Assembly: GCA_963522145.1 (NCBI GenBank)
Contig: CAUQXI010000001.1
Location: 315,082 to 379,081, forward strand
Reading direction: 5' to 3'
Origin: Mesorhizobium_B sp963522145
GTDB taxonomy: Bacteria > Pseudomonadota > Alphaproteobacteria > Rhizobiales > Rhizobiaceae
Length of the DNA: 64,000 nt
Part shown: positions 1 to 8,232 of the stretch, in pieces
Layout: each line of letters begins with the position of its first letter
How positions within the stretch are numbered: the stretch's first letter is position 1
Position numbers and translations under genes: made by a program
Notes under the pieces: model-generated
The model's database searches: none
What the model was told of the DNA's origin: nothing
Seen by the model: only the letters and a program-made list of their open reading frames with translations

Positions 1-729
1 GCCCACCCCGCAAATCGTGGCGGGGCCTGCGGCGGCTTCGAAGCGGCCTTTCGGCACCTTGGACAGGTAGCGGTTGAGCGGTTCCTCCTTGTCCATGCCG
101 AGCGAGGAATCATAGTCGCCGCACATGCCGGCATCCGACAGATAGGCCGTGCCGTTGTTCAGGATCTGATGGTCGGCGGTCGGGCAGTGGGTGTGGGTGC
201 CGACAACCAGGCTCGCGCGTCCATCCACGAAATGGCCGAAGCACATCTTCTCGGATGTCGCCTCGGCATGGAAGTCGATCACCACGGCATCGGCCTGCTC
301 GCCGAGCGGGCAGGCGGCCAGTTCACGCTCGCCGACCGCAAAGGGGTCGTCGAGGTCGGGGTTCATGAACACCCGGCCCATGATGTTCATCACCAGCACG
401 CGCGCGCCGTTTTTCGCCATGAACACGCTCGCGCCGCGTCCCGGTGTGCCGGCCGGATAGTTGGCCGGGCGGAGGAAGGCCGGCTCCGTTCCCGCCCAGT
501 CCAGCGCCTCACGCTGGTCCCAGACATGGTTGCCGGTGGTCACGACGTCTGCGCCGGCGTCCAGCGTGCGGTGGAGGATGTCCTGGGTGATGCCGAAGCC
601 GCCCGCCGCGTTCTCGCCATTCACGACGACGAAATCGAGCTTGAGATCGGCGCGCAAGGCGGGCAGCCGGTCCCACACCGCAGTGCGTCCGGAGCGGCCG
701 ACCATGTCGCCAAGAAAAAGAAGCCTCAT
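1..729 (-). CDS. ymdB: YmdB-family (TIGR00282) metallophosphoesterase, C-terminus cut by window edge
   Basis: The reading frame is open from ATG at 727-729 to the window edge, 243 codons of a family usually about 270 long. The N-terminus MRLLFLGDMVGRSGR carries the GDxxG metal-binding motif. VVNGENAAGG and TTGNHVWDQ (GNH box) follow, typical of calcineurin-like phosphoesterases of the YmdB type. Characterised members hydrolyse 2',3'-cyclic nucleotides in the cytoplasm; the physiological role in alphaproteobacteria is not settled. The start overlaps the stop of fau by ATGA, so the two genes are probably translationally coupled. The last 25-30 residues lie outside the window. Confidence 0.9.
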   Translation of the reverse strand, partial: MRLLFLGDMVGRSGRTAVWDRLPALRADLKLDFVVVNGENAAGGFGITQDILHRTLDAGADVVTTGNHVWDQREALDWAGTEPAFLRPANYPAGTPGRGASVFMAKNGARVLVMNIMGRVFMNPDLDDPFAVGERELAACPLGEQADAVVIDFHAEATSEKMCFGHFVDGRASLVVGTHTHCPTADHQILNNGTAYLSDAGMCGDYDSSLGMDKEEPLNRYLSKVPKGRFEAAAGPATICGVG

Positions 730-1328
730 GGGGCGCTCGTGGAGGGGAGAGAAAAGCGGCGGAGCCCGGATTCGCTGATAAGTTCCGGCAGCGGCACGTC
801 ATGCGGCTCGTCGGGCGCATGCTCGACCTGCTGGCAATCGTAGGCGACGCCGATCAGCCGCGGGGCGATGCCTTTCTGCTCGAGTACGGCAATCGCCCGG
901 TCGTAATATCCGGCGCCATAACCGATGCGGTGGCCGCGCCGATCGAAGGCCGCGAGCGGAACAAGCATCAATGTGGGATCGAGCTCCTCGGCATCCGGGC
1001 CGGGACCATGCGTGCCGAAGCCCATATCGATGAGAGGCGCGCCGCGCACGAGTTCGCGGAACACGATCGTGGTCTTGTCGAGGATAGCCGGAAGGCAGAG
1101 GCGGGCACCCCTTTCGGCGAGAGCGGACATCAAGGGCCGCACATCCACCTCCGACCGCATCGGCGAAAAGCCGGAAACGATCGTGCCTGGAGAAAGCTCG
1201 ACCTCGCGGACAGCGGTTTCCGCCATTTCCAGCGAGGCCTCGATGCGCCAAAGAGGGTCGAGCGCGTCCCTTCGAGCGAGCGCTTGGGCGCGCAACAGCT
1301 TCTTTTGTTCCTTGATGGAAACCGTCAT
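726..1328 (-). CDS. fau: 5-formyltetrahydrofolate cyclo-ligase
   Basis: This 200-residue protein belongs to the MTHFS/YgfA family, which uses ATP to convert 5-formyl-THF to 5,10-methenyl-THF. The N-terminus MTVSIKEQKKLLRAQALARRD is the usual basic ATP-site helix. GYGAGYYDRA near residues 140-150 is the family signature, and the C-terminal part reads GVAYDCQQVEHAPDEPHDVPL. The frame stays open upstream into the 6S RNA, but the family start is ATG at 1326-1328, giving normal length. It lies directly 3' of the 6S RNA gene, a widely conserved pairing in proteobacteria, and overlaps ymdB by 4 bases. Confidence 0.93.
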   Translation of the reverse strand: MTVSIKEQKKLLRAQALARRDALDPLWRIEASLEMAETAVREVELSPGTIVSGFSPMRSEVDVRPLMSALAERGARLCLPAILDKTTIVFRELVRGAPLIDMGFGTHGPGPDAEELDPTLMLVPLAAFDRRGHRIGYGAGYYDRAIAVLEQKGIAPRLIGVAYDCQQVEHAPDEPHDVPLPELISESGLRRFSLPSTSAP

Positions 1329-1357
1329 TCGCCCCTTATGGCGGGATGAAGACGGAA

Positions 1358-1518
1358 AGAGAAGTGCGATCCACGACAGCCGGTGAAGCAGTCGATCCCG
1401 GGAACCTACAGCGTAGGTGGGCGCCGTGTGGAAGGACCCAGGGGTCCAGCCAGGGACAGCTCCCTTAAGGATCGATAAGGCCCCGGGGAAATGTCGCTCC
1501 TGCCGGGAAGCGCAGACC
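1358..1518 (-). ncRNA. ssrS: 6S RNA
   Basis: The minus strand just upstream of fau folds as an alphaproteobacterial 6S RNA. A closing stem pairs GCGACA (1492-1497) with TGTCGT (about 1372-1377). Between them is a large internal bubble with TTTCCCCGGGGCC on one side and GTTCCCGGGATCGACTGCTTC on the other, and the apical arm ends in GGACCC/GGGTCC. The RNA imitates an open promoter and binds sigma-70 RNA polymerase. A -10-like TATATC (complement of 1527-1532) puts the 5' end near 1519. Exact ends are estimates. Position before fau strongly supports the call. Confidence 0.85.
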
Positions 1519-1578
1519 GCATTCACGATATAGGCGCTGCATCGATCGCCGGCCAGCCGGCTCAGCAAGAATTCCGGC

Positions 1579-1971
1579 TCAGGATGATATCCGCGCGATC
1601 CGCGCCTGCCAAAGAAGGATTGGCGGCACGAGCAGCACTTCCACGAAGAGCCCGCCGAGATGCCCGACTGATGGGCTGCCGGCCAGAAAGAGCGAAAAAA
1701 GCCGCGCCAGCCCGCCGATGAAGGTCAGCATTCCGAGCAGCCGGAACCGCTCCGTCTTACGTTCGATCGCGGGCACGCATGACCACCAGCCCAGCCCCAT
1801 CGCCAGCAGGATTCCGGACAAAAAGCGGAAATGACTGTCGAGATCGGTTGGCCAAGTCGGATCAATGCCGAGGAAGTCGGGGCCGATCGCGATGCCCGCG
1901 ATCCCTGTCAGCACGGGCGTGATCGCCAGCACCGCGACGACGCCCTGCAACAGCCGCTTCTCACCGATCAT
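1579..1971 (-). CDS. DUF4345-family small integral membrane protein
   Basis: This 130-residue protein has four predicted hydrophobic segments: about 8-32, 47-65, 78-97 and 103-121. The pattern, including the DLDSHFRFLSGI stretch between segments one and two, matches DUF4345. Such proteins sit in the inner membrane and have no established function. The gene stands alone between the 6S RNA locus and the SnoaL-like gene. Confidence 0.7.
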   Translation of the reverse strand: MIGEKRLLQGVVAVLAITPVLTGIAGIAIGPDFLGIDPTWPTDLDSHFRFLSGILLAMGLGWWSCVPAIERKTERFRLLGMLTFIGGLARLFSLFLAGSPSVGHLGGLFVEVLLVPPILLWQARIARISS

Positions 1972-2112
1972 GAAGATGTTCCACCTTTCGATCGAGCCAG
2001 GAATGGCAGAAGCGGCGCATAAGTTGCAGTCTCACTGCGCAGCCCGTTGTTTGAACCTGACGCAGCGACGGCCTTATACCTGACGGCAGCCCGAGAAGCG
2101 GAAAAACAGGAC

Positions 2113-2164
2113 GACCCATGACCCATGACCCATGACCCATGACCCATGACCCATGACCCATGAC
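2113..2164 (+). repeat. Perfect heptanucleotide tandem repeat (GACCCAT)7 spanning the start of the SnoaL-like gene
   Basis: Seven uninterrupted copies of GACCCAT occupy 2113-2161, followed by a partial GAC. Each copy boundary makes an ATGA, so ATGs fall at 2118, 2125, 2132, 2139, 2146, 2153 and 2160. Every ATG up to 2146 encodes at most M-T-H-D-P before a TGA 14 bases on that overlaps a later ATG. Only the ATG at 2153 opens the 133-codon gene. The Shine-Dalgarno-like AGGA at 2108-2111 is spaced for the ATG at 2118, not for 2153. Confidence 0.95.
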
Positions 2165-2554
2165 GAGCTGTGCGACGCCTACCGCGGCTATATCGATTGC
2201 CTGAACAAACAAGACTGGGACCGACTCGGTTGGTTTGTCGATGATGCAGCGGAGTACAATGGAAGTCCCATCGGACTGGCGGGATATCGAAGGATGCTGG
2301 AAGGGGACTTCCGGGCGATACCCGATCTGTTCTTCAGGATTGAATTGCTGATCTGCGATCCGCCATTCATCGCAAGCCGGCTGCAATTCGACTGCACGCC
2401 TCGCGGTGATCTGTTCGGCCTTCCCGTCAATGGACGGCGCATCAGGTTTGCAGAAAACGTGTTCTATGAATTCTCAGACGTGCGGATCCGGAACGTGCGT
2501 TCGATCATCGACAAGGCAGCGATCGCGCAGCAGCTTGAGTTGCCGTCGTGCTGA
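2153..2554 (+). CDS. SnoaL-like (NTF2-fold) protein
   Basis: This 133-residue protein has the small alpha+beta barrel layout of SnoaL-like or ester-cyclase proteins. An N-terminal helix (DELCDAYRGYIDCLNKQDW) is followed by GLAGYRRMLEGDFRAIPDLFFRIELLI and a strand-rich C-terminal half with FGLPVNGRRIRFAENVFYEF. These proteins bind small hydrophobic ligands or act as cyclases or isomerases; the substrate is unknown. The start ATG is the sixth in a heptamer repeat. Base composition is visibly less GC-rich than the neighbours, which may indicate transfer. It runs convergently into tam with a 4-base gap. Confidence 0.75.
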   Translation: MTHDELCDAYRGYIDCLNKQDWDRLGWFVDDAAEYNGSPIGLAGYRRMLEGDFRAIPDLFFRIELLICDPPFIASRLQFDCTPRGDLFGLPVNGRRIRFAENVFYEFSDVRIRNVRSIIDKAAIAQQLELPSC

Positions 2555-2558
2555 TACC

Positions 2559-3326
2559 CTAACGCGTGGCGACGATGAACAGGCGTGGAAAGGGCAGGAG
2601 CAGCGTGCCGTCGCTTTGCAGTGGGTAGCGTTCTCCCACCAACCGCCTGTATTCCGCAATAAAGCTTCGGCCTTCATCCTCGTCCAGCCGGTTGAGGTAG
2701 GGGCGCAACCCCGTGCTGGCGAACCAATCCACCACGCCTCGCGCGCCGTCCAGCGGATGATGATAGGTGGTGCGCCACACATCCACCCGCCGGCAGAACG
2801 GCTTCAACAGATCATAGAAAAAGGAAGGCGTTCCGATCGCCGTCCGCTCGTCTTCCGCGCCCGCGAGCTTGTGCGACCATGGCTGGCCTTGCGCCGCGTC
2901 GCGCATCGAGAGGTGGCTCGGTTCATGAAGATTGTCGGGAAGCTGAACAGCCAGGCTGCCGCCGGGCGCGAGCATTCGGACCAGTCGCGGCAGGAGCACC
3001 TCATGGTCGGGCACCCATTGCAGCGAGGCGTTGGCGAAGATCAGATCGAGCGGCCGTTCGGCTTCCCAGTCGGCGATGTCCACCAGCTCGAACGAGGCCT
3101 CCGGCAATCGCGCGCGGGCCTTGTCCAGCATGTCGGGCGAGGTATCGACGCCCGTGAGCGCCGCGCGGGGAAAACGCTCGGCAACGAGTTCCGTCGAGTT
3201 GCCCGGGCCGCAGCCGAGATCGACCGCCTGCGCTACGTCATTCGACGGCACGGCTGAAAGCAGGTCGCGCGCCGGGCGCGTCCGCTCGTCCTCGAATCGC
3301 AGATAGGCTTGCGCCGACCAGTCCAT
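2559..3326 (-). CDS. tam: Trans-aconitate 2-methyltransferase
   Basis: This 255-residue class I SAM-dependent methyltransferase opens with MDWSAQAYLRFEDERTRPARDLL, the Tam N-terminal signature. The SAM-binding glycine motif VDLGCGPGNST is at residues 35-45, FANASLQWVPDH follows, and then LPDNLHEPSHLSMRD. Tam methylates trans-aconitate, a by-product that inhibits aconitase, in the cytoplasm. Length and motif order match the family. It ends 4 bases from the convergent SnoaL-like gene. Confidence 0.92.
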   Translation of the reverse strand: MDWSAQAYLRFEDERTRPARDLLSAVPSNDVAQAVDLGCGPGNSTELVAERFPRAALTGVDTSPDMLDKARARLPEASFELVDIADWEAERPLDLIFANASLQWVPDHEVLLPRLVRMLAPGGSLAVQLPDNLHEPSHLSMRDAAQGQPWSHKLAGAEDERTAIGTPSFFYDLLKPFCRRVDVWRTTYHHPLDGARGVVDWFASTGLRPYLNRLDEDEGRSFIAEYRRLVGERYPLQSDGTLLLPFPRLFIVATR

Positions 3327-3333
3327 TGGCCGG

Positions 3334-3600
3334 TCAGGTCATGCCGAGTGCGGCCTTGTAAAGGTCGAGGATCGCTTCCTCTTCCTCGCGCTCGGAGGCT
3401 TCCTTCTTGCGAAGGCGAACAATGGTGCGCAGCGCCTTTGTGTCGAAGCCGGTGCCCTTGGCTTCGGCATAGACGTCCTTGATGTCGTCCGCGATCTGCT
3501 TCTTGTCTTCTTCCAGCCGCTCGATGCGCTCGATCAGGGCCTTCAACTGGCCTGCTGCGACTGCCTGAACCTCGTCCTGCTCGCTCAATTCCTTGCTCAC
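3334..3600 (-). CDS. gapR: GapR/DUF2312 nucleoid-associated protein
   Basis: This 88-residue, highly charged, helical protein reads VAAGQLKALIERIERLEEDKKQ, then IKDVYAEAKGTGFDTKALRTIVRLRKK. That is the full-length DUF2312 pattern of an N-terminal coiled coil plus a basic DNA-contacting helix. GapR of Caulobacter binds overtwisted DNA ahead of forks and transcribing polymerase and is needed for normal chromosome replication. The gene lies 7 bases from tam on the same strand and near DUF1244 and N-formylglutamate amidohydrolase, a grouping I associate with Rhizobiales. Confidence 0.9.
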   Translation of the reverse strand: MSKELSEQDEVQAVAAGQLKALIERIERLEEDKKQIADDIKDVYAEAKGTGFDTKALRTIVRLRKKEASEREEEEAILDLYKAALGMT

Positions 3601-3696
3601 CGGCTGTTCTCTCGTTCCAAAGCGACGTCCAACCCCTTCATGATGGGGAATCGGTTGCCCGATGGTTAAGCGAGTATAACAAAAATGAGGGGCGGT

Positions 3697-3993
3697 TTAA
3701 TGCTCCTCGGGGCGCGCCTGCTCGAACGCCGCTTTCTGCTCCGCGCTTGCCTCGCGCTGGAAGCGCTGCTGCCATTCGGCATAGGGCATGCCGTAGATGA
3801 ACTCGCGTGACTGCTCCTTGGAGAGCATCTCGCCGTCCGCGTCCGCTGCCTCGCGATACCAGTTGGCGAGGCAGTTGCGGCAGAAGCCCGCGAGGTTCAT
3901 CAACTCGATGTTCTGGACGTCCGTTCGTTCCTGAAGATGGGCCACCAGCCGGCGGAACGCCGCGGCCTCGAACTTTTCCTGGGACTCGGTCAT
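3697..3993 (-). CDS. DUF1244-family protein
   Basis: This 98-residue protein contains FRRLVAHLQERTDVQNIELMNLAGFCRNCLANWY, then DGEMLSKEQSREFIYGMPYAEWQQ, the core of DUF1244. The FCRNC pair of cysteines may bind metal, but this is not demonstrated here. Function is unknown. It follows the N-formylglutamate amidohydrolase by 10 bases and is probably cotranscribed with it. Confidence 0.85.
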   Translation of the reverse strand: MTESQEKFEAAAFRRLVAHLQERTDVQNIELMNLAGFCRNCLANWYREAADADGEMLSKEQSREFIYGMPYAEWQQRFQREASAEQKAAFEQARPEEH

Positions 3994-4003
3994 GGCAAAG
4001 CCT

Positions 4004-4801
4004 TTAGAGCGGCCCGGTGCGGGAGCCGAAATGCTGCACGCTGTGCATATCGGTTCGCCCGTTCACCGCGTCAACGATCGGCGCCAGCCGCGCGGCCCAG
4101 GCTTCCGCGCCTTCTTCGGTGGCGATCAGATCCTGCCTGATCTCCACCAGTGCATGGGCAAAGCCGGGAATGATCGCATGGCGGAACATGGTGTCGCCGC
4201 GCAGGGCGCCGTCATAAGGCTCGTTGTCGCCCACGACGAGCGCGGGATCGGCCGCAAGCATCTCGATCAGCGGCCAGGCGGCGCGATGGTCGGTGTCCCA
4301 CAGGATGCCGACATGCCAGGGACGAGGGCGGTTGCCGAGACGCGGCGTGAACGAGTGCATCGACAGGATGAAGGGGGCGCAGCCGCTTTCCTTTTCCATC
4401 CGGTCGACGGCCTGCGCGACGACCTTATGGTAGGGGCGGTAGAAGCCGTCCAGCCGCCGCGCGCGCTCTTCCTCGCCCATCGGGTAATTGGCGGGGATCA
4501 CCGTGCCGTCATAGAGCTGGCGTATCAGCGTCGGATCGTCCTCGCTCCGGTTCGGATCGATCAGCAGGCGCGAGAAACCGGCCATGATCGCTGGCACGCC
4601 AAGCCGCGTCGAGAGTTTCCGCGTCACCGCTTCAGCTCCGATGTCGTAGGCGATGTGGCGTTGGAGGGCATCAGGCGTCAGGCCGAGATCGCCGTAGTCG
4701 TGAGGAAGCGTGCAGCGGGCATGGTCGCAAAGAAGAAGGAGGCCTCGCGTCCAATCGCCGGGGAGTTCGATGAAGGGAACGAAGGCAGGTTCCTGTTCCA
4801 T
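4004..4801 (-). CDS. N-formylglutamate amidohydrolase family protein
   Basis: With ATG at 4799-4801 the protein is 265 residues; upstream in-frame codons lack family character. The sequence holds LLLCDHARCTLPHDYGDLGL, GFSRLLIDPNRSEDDPTLI, ILSMHSFTPRLG and VGDNEPYDG, the conserved blocks of the family, with His, Asp and Glu ligands for a catalytic zinc. Relatives cleave N-formyl-L-glutamate in histidine breakdown. No hut genes are adjacent here, so the true substrate is uncertain. It heads a probable two-gene operon with DUF1244. Confidence 0.85.
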   Translation of the reverse strand: MEQEPAFVPFIELPGDWTRGLLLLCDHARCTLPHDYGDLGLTPDALQRHIAYDIGAEAVTRKLSTRLGVPAIMAGFSRLLIDPNRSEDDPTLIRQLYDGTVIPANYPMGEEERARRLDGFYRPYHKVVAQAVDRMEKESGCAPFILSMHSFTPRLGNRPRPWHVGILWDTDHRAAWPLIEMLAADPALVVGDNEPYDGALRGDTMFRHAIIPGFAHALVEIRQDLIATEEGAEAWAARLAPIVDAVNGRTDMHSVQHFGSRTGPL

Positions 4802-5067
4802 GACTGCGCCTCCAGGCAGCGCCTCACGAGCAGGCCGGAACAACAATTTTTCGCAGCGTGAGAGCTCGCATTCTTTTTCACGGCAGGGTGGATGAGGCAA
4901 TGCCGCCCTTTGGCCTTTGTTGCTCCTTAAGGCCCAAGATGGGAAAGCGGTGGCATCAGCGCATGATCGAGACCCTTCATCCGGTTTAAATCGGTTTGGA
5001 TTGGGAGGACGCGCGCGTTGACAGCACAGAGCTGTTCTCTCAAAAGGGCGGAGAGGGTTTTATCGGA

Positions 5068-5619
5068 ATGATGCCGGTCGCCGTTTCAGAGCTTTTCCAG
5101 GGCAACAAACGCGTTTCCTTTGGGCGCGTGGGCAGGCTTGCGACGATGCTGCTGGCGACCGGCGGCGCGATGCTTTCTGCTTCAAGCGCTCATGCGGACT
5201 TCCGGGTATGCAACGCGACGCAAAACCTCGTCGGCGTGGCCATCGGATACCGCGCGCAAAGCGGCTGGGTCACTGAAGGCTGGTGGCATGTGGAAGGATC
5301 AAGCTGCAAGACGCTGATCGAAGGCGCATTGTCCTCGCGCTTCTACTATCTCTACGCCGAGGATGCCGAGCGCGGGGGGCGCTGGGAAGGCTCGGTCAAC
5401 ATGTGCGTGGCCGAAAAAGAGTTCAAGGTGGCGGGGGTGACCGACTGCCTCGCCCGCGGCTTCCAGCGCGCCGGCTTCCAGGAATATGACACGGGCGAGC
5501 AATCGAGCTGGATGGTGCAACTGACAGACGATTCCCCTCCCGCTCCCGCCCAGGCCTCCACCACGCCGGCGCCCGTTCAACAGCCCCTGACGCCGCCCGC
5601 TCCTGCCGCGAGACCGTGA
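5068..5619 (+). CDS. Exported DUF1036 protein with proline-rich tail
   Basis: The start is taken at ATG 5068, preceded by GGAGAGGG. It yields a Sec signal peptide (RVGRLATMLLATGGAMLSASSAHA) cleaved before DFRVCN. The mature domain FRVCNATQNLVGVAIGYRAQSGWVTEGWW is the DUF1036 signature, with Cys in RVCNA, SSCKT, NMCVA and TDCLA that could form two periplasmic disulfides. About 35 C-terminal residues are Ala/Pro-rich and probably disordered. Function is unknown. It lies 57 bases upstream of pyk on the same strand. Confidence 0.85.
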   Translation: MMPVAVSELFQGNKRVSFGRVGRLATMLLATGGAMLSASSAHADFRVCNATQNLVGVAIGYRAQSGWVTEGWWHVEGSSCKTLIEGALSSRFYYLYAEDAERGGRWEGSVNMCVAEKEFKVAGVTDCLARGFQRAGFQEYDTGEQSSWMVQLTDDSPPAPAQASTTPAPVQQPLTPPAPAARP

Positions 5620-5676
5620 GCGGCGCGGTCCTTTGCGTGCCGTTTTCTGCGGCGCGCCCAAGAAGATGAGCCTCCC

Positions 5677-7116
5677 ATGAGACGCAGCCGCAAAGTCAAG
5701 ATCCTCGCCACGCTGGGGCCGGCATCGGCCGATGAGGCCATGATCCGCAAGCTCTTCGAAGCGGGCGCGGACGTGTTCCGCATCAATATGAGCCACACGG
5801 ATCATGATCTGCTCAGGACGCTGGTGGAGCGCATCCGCAATGTGGAGGCTGCCCTGGGGCGCCCGATCGGCATCCTCGCCGACATTCAGGGGCCGAAGCT
5901 GCGCGTGGGCAAGTTCCTCAACACCAGGGAAGAGCTTGGACGCGGCCAGCGCTTTACGCTGGATGACGATCCCACGCCCGGCACATCCACCCGCGTGCAC
6001 CTGCCCCATCCTGAAATCCTTCGGTCTGTGGAGCCCGGGCATCGGCTGCTGATCGACGATGGCAAGCTCGAACTGCGCGCGGTGGAATGCGATGGCCGCT
6101 CCATCATCTGCGAGGTGGTGGCCGGGACATCCATTTCCGACCGCAAAGGCGTGAGCCTGCCCGACACGGACCTTCCCGTGGGCGCGCTCACCGAGAAGGA
6201 CCGCAAGGATCTCGACGCCGCGGTCGCCAGCGAGGTGGACTGGATCGCGCTGTCATTCATCCAGCGGCCGGAGGATCTGACCGAAGCGCGCGAGATCGTG
6301 CAGGGGCGGGCTTCCATCATGTCCAAGATCGAGAAGCCGCAGGCGGTTACGCGTCTGGCCGAGATCATGGAACTCTCCGACGCGATCATGGTGGCGCGCG
6401 GCGATCTCGGCGTCGAGATGCCGCTTGAAGCCGTGCCGGGCATCCAGAAGCAGATCACCCGCGCCGCGCGGCGCGCCGGCAAGCCGGTGGTGGTCGCGAC
6501 CCAGATGCTCGAATCGATGATCACCTCGCCGGTGCCCACCCGTGCCGAGGTTTCAGACGTGGCGATCGCCGTTTTCGAAGGCGCAGACGCGATCATGCTG
6601 TCCGCCGAAAGCGCTTCGGGGCAATATCCAGTGGAAGCCGTTTCCACCATGAACCGCATCGCCCAGAAGGTCGAAACGGACCCGACCTATGCCGGCATCA
6701 TCCATGCACAGCGCACGGAGCCGGAAGCAACCAGCGCCGATGCGATCTCGGCCGCGACGCGGCAGATCGCCGAAACGCTGAACCTTTCGGCGATCGTCAC
6801 CTATACGGCGTCCGGCAAGACCGGCCTGAGGGCGGCGCGCGAGCGGCCCCGCGTGCCGATCATCGCGCTTTCGCCCGTGCTCGCCACCGCACGGCGCCTG
6901 TCGCTGCTCTGGGGCACGCATTGCGTGGTGACGGAAGATGCTGTCGACCTCGACGACATGGTGGACCGTGCCTGCCGCATCACGCAGGAAGAAGGTTTCG
7001 GCGTTTCCGGAGATCGGGTGATCGTGACGGCAGGGGTGCCCCTGCGCACGCCCGGAACCACCAACATGCTGCGTATAGCCAAGCTCAGCAGCGCTAAGAC
7101 GAACCCGGCGCAGTAG
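5677..7116 (+). CDS. pyk: Pyruvate kinase
   Basis: This 479-residue protein converts phosphoenolpyruvate and ADP to pyruvate and ATP at the end of glycolysis. It begins RRSRKVKILATLGPASAD and has FRINMSHTDH near residue 30. SKIEKP (about 216-221) holds the catalytic Lys and Glu, and IMVARGDLGVEMP (about 237-249) binds metal and substrate. ATQMLESMI and SAESASGQYPVEAV follow, and the C-terminal allosteric domain is complete. It probably shares a transcript with the DUF1036 gene upstream. Confidence 0.97.
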   Translation: MRRSRKVKILATLGPASADEAMIRKLFEAGADVFRINMSHTDHDLLRTLVERIRNVEAALGRPIGILADIQGPKLRVGKFLNTREELGRGQRFTLDDDPTPGTSTRVHLPHPEILRSVEPGHRLLIDDGKLELRAVECDGRSIICEVVAGTSISDRKGVSLPDTDLPVGALTEKDRKDLDAAVASEVDWIALSFIQRPEDLTEAREIVQGRASIMSKIEKPQAVTRLAEIMELSDAIMVARGDLGVEMPLEAVPGIQKQITRAARRAGKPVVVATQMLESMITSPVPTRAEVSDVAIAVFEGADAIMLSAESASGQYPVEAVSTMNRIAQKVETDPTYAGIIHAQRTEPEATSADAISAATRQIAETLNLSAIVTYTASGKTGLRAARERPRVPIIALSPVLATARRLSLLWGTHCVVTEDAVDLDDMVDRACRITQEEGFGVSGDRVIVTAGVPLRTPGTTNMLRIAKLSSAKTNPAQ

Positions 7117-7128
7117 CGTTCAAGCCTC

Positions 7129-8232
7129 CTACTGGGGCGCGAGTTCGCCACTCTTGTCTCCGCTCGGAGCATCCGGGTCCGCACAGCGCGCCGTCGCGAA
7201 ATCATCATGCGCGATCCGGGCTTCCACGCTTTGCACGACGGCCTGAAGATCGCGGGAATAGCCTGACACCTTCTCGATCGCCGCCAGAACGAGATCCATG
7301 GCGATCCAGTCCGGCTTGTGGCCGAGGTTTCTGACCCAGGCCAGCTCCGCGTCCGGAATGTCGCGCACCAGCCCGAGGCTGTGGATTTCCTCGAACACCA
7401 CCGTGTCACGGTCGCCCGAGATCACCACGGTCGGGGCGGTAATCTTGGAATAGCGTTGGGCCTCAAGGCTTACAAAGGCGTGGAGCCCCTCGACGTCGCG
7501 CGCGTTCGCGCGAAAGGCGGACGGTCGGAGCACGAGCGGGATCGCCGCCTCATGGAGATAGGCCTCGCGCGGCCGGTTCGGCGAGAACACGCAGTCGGCC
7601 GCTTCGCGCATCCGCGCGCGACCCGCCGGGAGAGTGAGGGTTTCGGAAAACAGCCATCCGAGCAGCGGTGTCGCCGTCAGCCGATAATACCAGGAGGTTT
7701 CCGCGCCTGGCCATGGATGCGTTGCGGCGGACAGGAAAACGAGGCCTGCTACCCGCTCGGGATGCTCCACTCCCAGCACCGCGGCCGCGGCTCCCCCAAA
7801 CGAATGGGCCACGAACACGGCGCGCTCGATGTGGAGGCGGTCCATCAGCGCGACGATCGCGCGTGCCTGACCGCGCGGAGTTTCGTGATCATTGCCGCGC
7901 GAGGACCAGCCATGGCCGGGGCGGTCGAGGAAAAGCATCTCGGCGCGGTTTTCGAGCAGCGGGCGCAGGGGGATCATCTGGTCGTTCAGATTGGCGCTTG
8001 CACCATGGATGAAGACCACGGGCGGCAGATCAGCCCCGCCGCCTGCCGGCACATGCACATAATGAAGCATGGCACCGTCGGCCTCGGCGAATGTTCCCAC
8101 AGGCGGAAACTGGCGCTCCAGTCGCCAGACGCCGATGCGTGTCACGCCGGCCAGCGTCAGAAGAATGGCGGCCAGAAAGGCCAAAGCCGCGAGCACGAGG
8201 TTCACGTGAGGCTTAAAGGCTCTCGCCAGCAA
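7129..8232 (-). CDS. Membrane-anchored alpha/beta hydrolase
   Basis: A hydrophobic N-terminal anchor (about residues 10-33) precedes an alpha/beta-hydrolase fold. VVFIHGASANLNDQ is the oxyanion region, FLDRPGHGWSSR follows, the nucleophile elbow is VAHSFGG (Ser), a late Asp is in ISGDRDTVV, and His is in NLGHKPD. The triad is therefore complete. The substrate is unknown. The frame starts with TTG at 8232 and overlaps the TPR gene by 20 bases, so coupled translation is likely; an in-frame GTG at about 8205 is the alternative start. Confidence 0.8.
   Translation of the reverse strand: MLARAFKPHVNLVLAALAFLAAILLTLAGVTRIGVWRLERQFPPVGTFAEADGAMLHYVHVPAGGGADLPPVVFIHGASANLNDQMIPLRPLLENRAEMLFLDRPGHGWSSRGNDHETPRGQARAIVALMDRLHIERAVFVAHSFGGAAAAVLGVEHPERVAGLVFLSAATHPWPGAETSWYYRLTATPLLGWLFSETLTLPAGRARMREAADCVFSPNRPREAYLHEAAIPLVLRPSAFRANARDVEGLHAFVSLEAQRYSKITAPTVVISGDRDTVVFEEIHSLGLVRDIPDAELAWVRNLGHKPDWIAMDLVLAAIEKVSGYSRDLQAVVQSVEARIAHDDFATARCADPDAPSGDKSGELAPQ

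Noticed and set aside
169..843. 224-codon plus-strand frame at the left edge
   Set aside because: It lies opposite ymdB and fau, both with clear family motifs.
2113..2164. Tandem repeat considered as a CRISPR remnant
   Set aside because: Seven-base units with no spacers; it is a simple-sequence repeat.
4910..4945. Possible sigma-54 promoter (TGGC and TTGC elements) before the DUF1036 gene
   Set aside because: The spacing between the elements is two bases too short for the consensus.
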